A DNA stretch of 64,000 nt from Owenia fusiformis (lineage: Eukaryota > Annelida > Polychaeta > Sabellida > Oweniidae). Below the pieces are notes generated by a model that was given only the letters and a program-made list of their open reading frames with translations, did not search any database and had not been told where the DNA came from. The position numbers and the translations under genes were made by a program. The first letter of the stretch is position 1. Each line of letters starts with the position of its first letter. The stretch is taken from positions 1,114,001 to 1,178,000 of the forward strand of contig CAIIXF020000005.1 in NCBI GenBank assembly GCA_903813345.2, read 5' to 3'. Shown here piece after piece: positions 1-8,556 of this stretch.

Positions 1-500
1 CCCAGTATATCATGTCTTGTCATATCCCAGGAAATGTCCTTATATATCCCAGTACATTGTGTCTTGTCATATCCCAGGAAATGCCTTAACATATCCCAGT
101 ACATGTCCTAACATATCCAAGTACATGTCCTAGCATATCCCGGTTTACACCCTAACATATCCAAGTACTTGTCCTAGCATATCCCAGTACACGTCCTACA
201 TATCCCAGTACATGTCCTTACATATCCCAGTACATGTCCTAACATATCCCAGTACATGTCTTGGTGTATCCTAGTACAGGTATCCGGCCAATTTATCCCC
301 TAGACTACTCATTCCTGAACAACTCATCCCCTAGACAACTCATCCCCTGAACAACTCATTCCCTAGACAACTCATCCCCTGGACAACTCATCCTAACATA
401 TCCAAGTATATATCTTAGCATATCCCAGTACATGTCCTAAGATATGCAAGTACTATGGATAACATATCCAAGTACATGTTGTAGTGTATCCTTGTACAGT
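1..500. repeat. Minisatellite, about 20-bp unit (CATATCCCAGTACATGTCCT-like)
   Basis: Degenerate tandem copies of a roughly 20-bp unit reading catatcccagtacatgtcct run through 1-270 and resume at about 395-500. Between them (about 300-390) a different short unit, caactcatcccctagacaa, repeats several times. No coding potential was seen. Confidence 0.8.
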
Positions 501-887
501 ATATCCAAGTAGTTATCCAGACAGTTATAATGAAATACAGTTTACAGAGGAACAATGCTGTCTGATGCTGAACAATGTTTTTTAACTTTGTGTTTGTAAG
601 ACAATTTGATTTATCGCCTAGTACTGAGCAGTAAATATTAAATAAGCAGTCTGATTGGTAGGGAATTTTTAGCTGTGATAGAATCAAAGATTCTCATCCT
701 TCATAGTATTTTATTATCATTTAAGAAGTTTCCCTATTGTTCTATGCATCTGTATGATGTTGGAGTACAATTGATCAATATCTCCATCTATAACATTGAA
801 TATCCTCATCAGTATGCCATTATCTGTGTTATCATCACACCATATCTTATGTTGAGCATGTATGATGTGATGGTAGTTGTTAATTCC
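501..887. other. Unique AT-rich DNA, no gene recognised
   Basis: Sequence between two minisatellites. Short open frames exist on both strands but none resembles a known protein or has convincing splice context. Probably intronic or 5' flanking DNA of the XPC gene downstream. Confidence 0.4.
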
Positions 888-1442
888 TTCACTACATAAC
901 CATTAAATATCAGGGTGCCATTACTTGTGTTGCAGCTCCACCATTTGTAGTCTTATGTTGTCCTTGATAAGGTTGTATTGAAAGGCATCTCAGTTGAGTT
1001 CACTACATAACCATTAAATATCAGGGTGCCATTACTTGTGTTGCAGCTCCATCATTTGTAGTCTTATGTTGTCCTTGATAAGGTTGTATTGAAAGGCATC
1101 TCAGTTGAGTTCACTACATAACCATTAAATATCAGGGTGCCATTACTTGTGTTGCAGCTCCACCATTTGTAGTCTTATGTTGTCCTTGATAAGGTTGTAT
1201 TGAAAGGCATCTCAGTTGAGTTCACTACATAACCATTAAATATCAGAGTGCCATTACTTGTGTTGCAGCTCCACCATTTGTAGTCTTATGTTGTCCTTGA
1301 TAAGGTTGTATTGAAAGGCATCTCAGTTGAGTTCACTACATAACCATTAAATATCAGGGTGCCATTACTTGTGTTGCAGCTCCACCATTTGTAGTCTTAT
1401 GTTGTCCTTGATAAGGTTGTATTGAAAGGCATCTCAGTTGAG
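888..1442. repeat. Tandem repeat, 111-bp unit, five copies
   Basis: Five nearly identical 111-bp units begin at 888, 999, 1110, 1221 and 1332, each opening with ttcactacataaccatt. They differ by only a few bases (for example cagggtg/cagagtg). The unit is a multiple of three. The sequence continues into non-repeated DNA at about 1443, where it reads ttcgctgcc. Confidence 0.9.
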
Positions 1443-1687
1443 TTCGCTGCCAATTTCCTCATTGTTTTAAGTATTTTGTTCAAGTATGAAACTTTTCGGA
1501 TGTTTTTATAGAACCCACTTTGTGCCATTTGCATGCTATCAAGAATGTGGGTGCGGAAAATAACGAGTAAGAGTATCACTGTTGTCAGGCCTATCAGGGC
1601 TCTGAAAAGTGGAAATAAATCCAATTGTTTTGAAGTTGATGGTCTTTTCATGTTTGGGTCTGGTCCTTTGGCTTGTCCACTCGTCAT
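1397..1687 (-). other. Possible small membrane-protein ORF, unconfirmed
   Basis: The - strand has an open frame from an ATG at 1687 encoding about 96 residues with one strong hydrophobic segment (LFRALIGLTTVILLLVIF). A second - strand frame starting at 1781 overlaps it and is hydrophilic. The 3' end runs into the 111-bp repeat. I do not recognise the family. It may be an exon of a nested antisense gene, a broken gene, or chance. No splice signals decide it. Confidence 0.15.
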
Positions 1688-2882
1688 TACCAAGTTGCAT
1701 TTGATACGAGTTACCTTTGATTCTTATTACTTTTGGTGCTTGTTGTTCTTGAGACTGGTTCCCCTTGTCATTATTATCCATTGATGCAGGTTATCCCATA
1801 TTGGTTATTGTTTGTTACTGGTTAGCTTTGATACTAGTTCTTTTTGATATTACTTCCATATTATACTGACTGACTGGTAGTTTTACTTGCAACCTGTCTC
1901 TACTGCACTGTAATATTTACAAGTACTGCTCTCAGCATAAGCAAGTGTTTGGTTCTGTAGTATGTTTGCTTTCTATAAATAGCACTCTATGATAATATAA
2001 TGCCTAAGTAATGTCTGTTCTAATTTTTCGATATGTTATGATTATGAATGATGAAAATATTAGGAATTTTTATCCATCTGTCTTGTCTGTCTCAACTCCA
2101 ACTTCATAATATTATCCCCATTAAATTGTAATATTGTAGTTTCTGTGTATGTTAACACTACACTGTGCTGAATGCTGATGTCTTATCTTTTTATCACTTA
2201 GTCATATGTTCCATATGGCTTTCTTCCACACATTGCCTGTCTCACCTTTCAACCAAGATAAACTAGGAAGATTAAGAAGCACATTTTTAACTTGTTCCTG
2301 AATCTGTTCAAATTATGGTCTTCTAGGGATTAAATCTACCATTAAATTTTGCTTGCCTGATTGGGAATAAAGTTATGTATAGTGGTAATTAGCTCACAGG
2401 AAAAACAATTTAGAGGGGGATTGAAGAAACTTTAGTTTCTCATTCATGTTAATAAGGCAAGAGGAATGAAATACTGCCAACTTTTTGCAAGGGCTGACAG
2501 ATAATGATTTGCCTCAGGGAGATTCTGTCTCTTTCTTTATTGCTCTTTGTTTTTCATATAATGATTTCTGTACTCCTGTTTGTGAAATGAACTTTGAATT
2601 GATTTGTCCTGTCATAGGGTATGCACAATAAGGGTCGGCAAAATGCATTGACTTCAAAACAAAGGTTGAAAAGTAATTATGCTTTATGAGAAAATCTGTA
2701 ATTTACACTACACTAGGCAAATGAAATACTAATATTTCAAAAACATCTGTAACAAATTAATACAGTTTTTTAACCTGCAATTGTTATATGGTAATATTAA
2801 CTAGGAGGTGCATTTTGTCATTCATGTTTATTATTCATGTTATTTGTTGTTGTTGGTGAGGGCATGTGATGTCAGAGTATAG
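1443..2882. other. Intron-like DNA without recognised genes
   Basis: AT-rich DNA between the minisatellite and the LTR element. I looked for upstream XPC exons (acidic, lysine-rich N-terminal coding sequence in frame with the 8472 exon) and found none I could support, so the N-terminal exons of XPC probably lie left of the window. Confidence 0.4.
2879..2882. repeat. Target-site duplication (left), ATAG
   Basis: The four bases atag directly before the 5' LTR are repeated directly after the 3' LTR at 8299-8302, as expected for integrase-mediated insertion. Confidence 0.75.
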
Positions 2883-3704
2883 TGTTACAGTATTATGTTC
2901 TATTATACTCACATTAAGTTTAGTTTATATATATACTGTAACTGATCTTTATTAGAGATCTTAGGTCAAGGTCACAATGACATTATACACTGTATCTTGT
3001 AAACAAAACTGAACTGAATGACTCATTAACCCTTGACCATCCAGATAGTTCTAGAAATTATAACCATTCATTAAAATTTAGTCATGTCACTAAAGATGTC
3101 CAATCAAGATGTAGTTCCAGAAGATTCGTTTCTGGATCATTCTTTCACATTATAAAAAGAACAGCACAGTGGCTCTCATTAGCAGATAATTAAGTCATCA
3201 TAACTGGACATCTCAAAGGAACTAAATAAAGCAGAATTTCAAAGTTGATCAAAGGACATCTTCTTAACAGAAAATAACAGACACATACTGTGGGAACATT
3301 TATAACACTACAAACACACAACCTGAGGACTTTATATGGACATATATTACAACACACACTATATACGGATTATCATATACATTCGTGGATTATCATAAAC
3401 ATTTGTGGATTATCATCAAACATTATTGTATACGAACATTATAGGATTACGACGAACATTATTGGATTATTACAAACACTGGAGAACTATTAACGATTAT
3501 TGAAACTTTCGTGATCTGGAACATTCTCAAGGATCGTCAAGGATATTTATCGACATCAAGAATAAGCCGTATCATTGATTGGACATCACTTAAGTATTAA
3601 ACCTCCTTTATATCATTGTTATATTATTTAGTTTTCAAAATATAAATATATTGTTATCATATTTTAATTGCTGTTTTTACTTTCTGTTATTTTCGTACGT
3701 AACA
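2883..3704 (+). repeat. 5' long terminal repeat, 822 bp
   Basis: Begins TGTTACAG and ends CGTAACA with a 6-bp inverted terminus. Internally it has a TATA box (3153-3159), a poly(A) signal (3225-3230) and a small tandem region of ggattatcat-type units near 3366-3470. A 67-codon open frame in it is repeated unchanged in the 3' LTR; it is probably not coding. Confidence 0.95.
3153..3230 (+). promoter_or_regulatory. LTR core promoter and poly(A) signal
   Basis: TATAAAA at 3153-3159 and AATAAA at 3225-3230 sit about 70 bp apart in the LTR, giving a short R region. The equivalent positions in the 3' LTR are 7747-7753 and 7819-7824. The assignment rests on motif and spacing only. Confidence 0.55.
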
Positions 3705-3709
3705 GAAAT

Positions 3710-3727
3710 TGGGGGCTCGTCCGGGAT
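3710..3727 (+). promoter_or_regulatory. Primer-binding site, tRNA-Pro type
   Basis: TGGGGGCTCGTCCGGGAT lies five bases after the 5' LTR. It equals the well-known proline-tRNA primer site of gammaretroviruses and so is complementary to the 3' end of tRNA-Pro. It defines the start of minus-strand DNA synthesis. Confidence 0.9.
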
Positions 3728-3815
3728 ACAACTACAACAAGCTAGAATACAAATATTTTAAATTCAAAATCCAAAACTTGTACATTCAAATTGTGAAGAC
3801 AGCAATTAATTGAAA

Positions 3816-6689
3816 ATGAGTTTTGAGGTTGAGACATTTTTAGAAGCGCCCTCTTTGGAGGAATTTGATGATTTAAAGAAAACTGAACTTCTGGCAATTG
3901 CAAAACATGTTGGCCTGTCAGTCAAAAGCTCATACAATAAAGGTACAATTAAAAACTTTGTACTGCAATATTTGGTCGCAGAATCACTTCTGCCTGAGGA
4001 GCCAGCCCAGCATGTCGAGCATACTGATCCTGTTAGGCTTAAAGAACTTGAATTGAGAGAAAAAGAGTTGCAAAATGAAAGAGAATTGAGAGAAAAAGAG
4101 TTAGAAATTCAAAAAGAAAGAGAAATTAGAGAATTGAGAGAGAAAGAATTGCAAAATGAAAAAGAAATAAGATTAAGAGAACAAGAAATGCAAAATGAAA
4201 AAGAAATAAGATTGAGAGAACAAGAAATTCAAAAAGAGAAAGAAGTTGAATTAAAACGTCTTGAATTAGAAGCTCAATCAAAAACTGATGAACATGCTAC
4301 TATGCATCAACATTTTGAAAATAGGTTTGACGCTTCAAAATTTCTCAAATTTGTACCTAAATTTCAAGAGAAAAATGTTGATAAATACTTTACACATTTT
4401 GAAAAAGTCGCTCAGAGCCTAGACTGGCCTAAATCTGCATGGCCAGTTATGCTTCAGAGTGTATTCACTGGTAAAGCAAGTGAAATATTTGCCTCTCTCT
4501 CAGCAGAAGTATGCTCTGATTATGACCTTATTAAAAATGCGATTCTTAAAGCTTATGAACTAGTGCCAGAAGCTTACAGACAAAAATTTAGAAATGCCCA
4601 CAAACAGAGTGACCAAACACATGTTGAGTTTGCTCGAGAGCAAGAGCAGCTTTTTGACAGGTGGCTTGTGTCTAAAGATGTATCCGAAGAGTTCAAAAAG
4701 CTCAGAGAGCTTATGCTAATAGAACAATTCAAAAACTGTGTTCAGTATCACATTAGAACTTACTTAGATGAACACAAGGTAGAAACTTTAAGTCAAGCTG
4801 CCACCCTGTCTGATGATTATGCTCTTACTCATAAGGGTAGTTTTATCAAGGGCAATCCTAACTATAGGGGTTATCAGGGTAACAAACCTTCATATGACTC
4901 TAAATCAAATCAGTCCTCATCATCAAATACATCAAACAAAGCAAAAGACCAGTCTTATTCATCACAGAGTTCTAGTTCAAAATCAGATCAATCAAATTCT
5001 TCAGGTCCAAAATCAAATGTCACCCGTAACTATTGTAAAAAGCCTGGTCATCTTATTTCTGAATGCTATAGGATAAAGAATAGAAGAGAGATGTCTGGTT
5101 CTGCTCATTCAAATGGTTGTGCTACTGTTCCCATTTCAAGAAAGCCCATTGTTTGGGATTCATATACTCATACTGAGAAATCTACTCATAGTGATATTAT
5201 GGAGGATTATAAGCCTTTCATGTCGGAAGGATCTGTGTCACTGTCAAGTGATGATACCAATTCAAAGCCTGTTAAGATTCTTAGAGACACGGGTGCATCT
5301 CAGACTTTGTTGTTAGAAGGTGTCCTTCCTTTATCTGAGGAGTCATTCACGGGTACCCATATTTTGATGCAAGGCATTGAATTAGGTTTTACTAAAGTTC
5401 CCCTCCATCGTATTCATATCACATCAGAGTTAGTCAAAGGGCCAGTTATTGTTGGTGTTAGGCCACAACTTCCTGTTGAAGGAGTCGCATTGCTTTTAGG
5501 CAATGATTTAGCTGGGGGTAAGGTATCGTTAGACCCCATTGTCTCCGATCAGCCTTGTTCTATTGAGGATTCTGTCCAAGAGGACTCTGATATATATCCT
5601 GCTTGTGCTGTTACTAGGGCTATGGCTAAAAAGTTAGCTAATAGCGGGGATTCGTCTGTGGGAGATGACTTTGATAGTGGGTTTTTAAGCTCCTTGTTTG
5701 ATAATGAATGTCACTCACCACTTGTTAAAGATGATCCTTATCCTATTTTAAAGGCAAATTCTTCATTGAAACAGCCTTCTGTTCAAGCCAAGCAGTCATC
5801 TATTAAGGCAAATTCTTCATTGAAAAAGCCTATTGCCAGAGGTGATTCACCTTCTGAGCAGGATCACTATTTTAATGCGGTTCCGCCCGCTCTTGCTAGT
5901 CCTGATGAAGTTTCATCTTCTTCTGCTAGTGTTCATGAGGTTTCATCCCCTCCTTGTTCTGAGGTTTCATCCTCTTCTAGTTCTGAGGTTTCATCCTCTA
6001 TTTCTGATAGTGATTCTTTGAAAAATGATCCTCATTCTAAACACATGTTAATTTATGAACAAGAGCATGATCCATCACTCATTGATCTTCATAAAAGATG
6101 TCTTACTATTGATGAAGCTGACATGGTCCCTGTTTGTTTCTACAAAAAGGATGGCATATTAATGCGAAAGTGGAGACCTCCTGAAGCTTCCCCTGAAGAC
6201 GATTGGGCAATTGTGCATCAAATTGTTGTCCCAAAATCGTATCATAAGGAAATCTTGAGTCTAGCTCATGATTCTCCCATGGCAGGTCATTTAGGAATAA
6301 CTAAAACATACCATAAAATACTCAATCATTTCTATTGGCCCAAATTAAAACAAGATATCCAAGAGTATTGTAGGTCTTGTTACACATGTCAAATGGTAGG
6401 GAAACCTAACCAGAAAATCTCAATTGCTCCTTTACAACTTATACCTGCATTTGATGAACCATTCAGTAAGGTTCTTATTGACTGTGTTGGTCCATTACCA
6501 AAAACAAAATCTGATAATCAACATCTGCTCACTATTCTGTCTATGGCCACACAGTTTCTAGAAATAAAATCACATCTTATGCTTAGGAATAGCAAAACCA
6601 AGTATATTGTGAAATCACAAATCAACAATTTCACATTAGTTGAGATACCAAAGGAGCTCATATCTGACTTTAATCTAACTCAGTGCTGA
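3816..6689 (+). CDS. Gag-protease-integrase polyprotein of Gmr1-like retrotransposon, C-terminally truncated
   Basis: 957 codons from the first good ATG (an in-frame TTG two codons upstream is not needed). Order of parts: a short SAP-like helix-turn segment around residues 18-50 (LKKTELLAIAKHVGL); a long charged coiled coil around 74-150 of repeated REKEL/QNEKE units; a capsid region about 170-340 resembling the SCAN domain, which is thought to derive from Gmr1-like Gag; a Ser-rich linker; a zinc knuckle at 404-417 whose first Cys is Arg404 (CGT for TGT) while C407, H412 and C417 remain; an aspartic protease with D491-T-G-A-S; a Ser-rich spacer; the integrase HHCC finger near 818-862; and the first catalytic Asp (D889). 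A second Asp-like position (D951) lies just before the frame ends. No RT or RNase H. Particle and protease functions could remain; integrase cannot be active. Confidence 0.92.
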   Translation: MSFEVETFLEAPSLEEFDDLKKTELLAIAKHVGLSVKSSYNKGTIKNFVLQYLVAESLLPEEPAQHVEHTDPVRLKELELREKELQNERELREKELEIQKEREIRELREKELQNEKEIRLREQEMQNEKEIRLREQEIQKEKEVELKRLELEAQSKTDEHATMHQHFENRFDASKFLKFVPKFQEKNVDKYFTHFEKVAQSLDWPKSAWPVMLQSVFTGKASEIFASLSAEVCSDYDLIKNAILKAYELVPEAYRQKFRNAHKQSDQTHVEFAREQEQLFDRWLVSKDVSEEFKKLRELMLIEQFKNCVQYHIRTYLDEHKVETLSQAATLSDDYALTHKGSFIKGNPNYRGYQGNKPSYDSKSNQSSSSNTSNKAKDQSYSSQSSSSKSDQSNSSGPKSNVTRNYCKKPGHLISECYRIKNRREMSGSAHSNGCATVPISRKPIVWDSYTHTEKSTHSDIMEDYKPFMSEGSVSLSSDDTNSKPVKILRDTGASQTLLLEGVLPLSEESFTGTHILMQGIELGFTKVPLHRIHITSELVKGPVIVGVRPQLPVEGVALLLGNDLAGGKVSLDPIVSDQPCSIEDSVQEDSDIYPACAVTRAMAKKLANSGDSSVGDDFDSGFLSSLFDNECHSPLVKDDPYPILKANSSLKQPSVQAKQSSIKANSSLKKPIARGDSPSEQDHYFNAVPPALASPDEVSSSSASVHEVSSPPCSEVSSSSSSEVSSSISDSDSLKNDPHSKHMLIYEQEHDPSLIDLHKRCLTIDEADMVPVCFYKKDGILMRKWRPPEASPEDDWAIVHQIVVPKSYHKEILSLAHDSPMAGHLGITKTYHKILNHFYWPKLKQDIQEYCRSCYTCQMVGKPNQKISIAPLQLIPAFDEPFSKVLIDCVGPLPKTKSDNQHLLTILSMATQFLEIKSHLMLRNSKTKYIVKSQINNFTLVEIPKELISDFNLTQC

Positions 6690-6805
6690 ATGATTTCATT
6701 TGCATTGATAAAGCTACTCCTGTGAGGTGTAGAGAGCTACATATGATGAAAAAGTATGTTGAGCATGATAAAATTTCTTTACTCAACATGAGCTTGCGCT
6801 CTTAA
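6690..6805 (+). pseudogene. Out-of-frame remnant of integrase C-terminal/linker coding region
   Basis: In the +2 frame relative to the main ORF, codons up to a stop at 6803-6805 read ...RCRELHMMKKYVEHD..., which resembles the basic linker after the integrase core in related elements. It suggests a deletion that removed the third integrase catalytic residue and shifted the frame. Similarity was judged from memory of the family only. Confidence 0.4.
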
Positions 6806-7465
6806 ATCATACGCCAAACTTGTATGTAAATGACAACTATATGTTATTCAAGATTCAGATATTGTAAATTATAATGATAAACTCATGAAGAGTATATTAT
6901 ATGATAGGCAAATTAGATATTTGTGATAACTGACACTCTATTATAACAGTACAAATGTATATGAAAACATTTGCTTAAATAGTGAAATTGATATTATATG
7001 AACTATAAGATTGTATCTAGATTATGTGAGCATTATAGGTGATCATTAAATAGTGTTACAAGATTACTTGATAACATGAGAGTATACTATTAGAAATACT
7101 GACATAAGATCATGTAATAATTTAAAACATTGTACAAGTTTAGTGTTTGTCAGACTCAAAAAGTATGATATTGTACATGTTATATGATCTATTGCATGTA
7201 TTGTATTTATGACTTGATGCATAACTTAGTTTGATACTATTGTAGTATGATACTATTGTAACACATTATTACAGAACATTATATGTTATTAGATTGAACT
7301 CACACTGTAAAGATAGAAAGTAGTATTTGTTAACATACTGCATATAAAAGGACTACTGTAAAGTTAATATCATGTAAGTCTCAACCTCACTTTAAGAGAT
7401 TGTAACCCTCGCTACACCAGATATTATTGTAAAAGTTTTTTCATTTTATTCAAAACTTTTCTTTT
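6806..7465 (+). other. AT-rich untranslated internal region of the LTR element
   Basis: No open frame of note and no RT, RNase H or envelope motifs. It fills the gap between the pol remnant and the polypurine tract, where RT-RNase H would be encoded in a full element. Confidence 0.6.
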
Positions 7466-7476
7466 AAGGAGGGAGG
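7466..7476 (+). promoter_or_regulatory. Polypurine tract
   Basis: AAGGAGGGAGG ends exactly one base before the 3' LTR, the expected place of the plus-strand primer. Confidence 0.85.
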
Positions 7477-8298
7477 TGTTACAGTATTATGTTCTATTAT
7501 ACTCACATTAAGTTTAGTTTATATATATACTGTAACTGATCTTTATTAGAGATCTTAGGTCAAGGTCACAATGACATTATACACTGTATCTTGTAAACAA
7601 AACTGAACTGAATGACTCATTAACCCTTGACCATCCAGATAGTTCTAGAAATTATAACCATTCATTAAAATTTAGTCATGTCACTAAAGATGTCCAATCA
7701 AGATGTAGTTCCAGAAGATTCGTTTCTGGATCATTCTTTCACATTATAAAAAGAACAGCACAGTGGCTCTCATTAGCAGATAATTAAGTCATCATAACTG
7801 GACATCTCAAAGGAACTAAATAAAGCAGAATTTCAAAGTTGATCAAAGGACATCTTCTTAACAGAAAATAACAGACACATACTGTGGGAACATTTATAAC
7901 ACTACAAACACACAACCTGAGGACTTTATATGGACATATATTACAACACACACTATATACGGATTATCATATACATTCGTGGATTATCATAAACATTTGT
8001 GGATTATCATCAAACATTATTGTATACGAACATTATAGGATTACGACGAACATTATTGGATTATTACAAACACTGGAGAACTATTAACGATTATTGAAAC
8101 TTTCGTGATCTGGAACATTCTCAAGGATCGTCAAGGATATTTATCGACATCAAGAATAAGCCGTATCATTGATTGGACATCACTTAAGTATTAAACCTCC
8201 TTTATATCATTGTTATATTATTTAGTTTTCAAAATATAAATATATTGTTATCATATTTTAATTGCTGTTTTTACTTTCTGTTATTTTCGTACGTAACA
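7477..8298 (+). repeat. 3' long terminal repeat, 822 bp
   Basis: Same length as the 5' LTR and no difference found by eye. It is followed by the target duplication atag at 8299-8302. Confidence 0.95.
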
Positions 8299-8471
8299 AT
8301 AGTTACCATACCAACTATGTCATGTTTATCCCTTTATCTCCTACAGGAGAAACTTCAATTCGATCCATTTATCAGCCTCTCTAAATTGAAAACATGACAT
8401 TGCCTGTCAAGGTCAAGTCATGGATAATTCTTATATTTTAAGAGAAGACTCAGACCTTTTTCTTATTTTAG

Positions 8472-8556
8472 GAAAAAGAAAAAGTTTGATTTACAACTTT
8501 ACTTGAAGAGAAAGTGGAATCGTTTTCATAAGGAACTCCAAATTGATATACACAAG
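8472..8556 (+). CDS. XPC: XPC exon a
   Basis: Starts after a tttttcttattttag acceptor with one base of a split codon and encodes a basic helix ([19 protein letters not shown]) that opens the transglutaminase-like domain. It ends phase 0 at cacaag|gtatgt. The preceding exon is not visible. Confidence 0.85.

Larger units (their letters stand above)
2883..8298 (+). mobile_element. Ty3/gypsy-type LTR retrotransposon, Gmr1-like, recently inserted, pol truncated
   Basis: Complete element boundaries are visible: two 822-bp LTRs that look identical by eye, termini TGTTAC...GTAACA, a 4-bp target duplication atag (2879-2882 and 8299-8302), an 18-nt primer site matching the tRNA-Pro type five bases after the 5' LTR, and a polypurine tract touching the 3' LTR. 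One ORF encodes a SCAN-like capsid, a zinc knuckle, an aspartic protease and the integrase N-terminal part. Protease is followed directly by integrase, the domain order known for Gmr1-like elements. Most of integrase and all of RT-RNaseH are missing, so mobility would need enzymes in trans. It lies in sense orientation upstream of the first visible XPC exon. Identical LTRs imply a very recent insertion. Confidence 0.95.

Noticed and set aside
3290-3493. 67-codon frame in each LTR (also 7884-8087)
   Set aside because: Lies in the LTR transcript leader, low complexity, identical only because the LTRs are identical.
4813-6021. Secondary frames inside the retrotransposon ORF
   Set aside because: Shadow frames of the Gag-protease coding sequence.
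3816-6689. Idea that RT was deleted from between protease and integrase
   Set aside because: In Gmr1-like elements integrase naturally follows protease and RT comes later, so the direct protease-integrase junction is probably native; the deletion lies after the integrase core.
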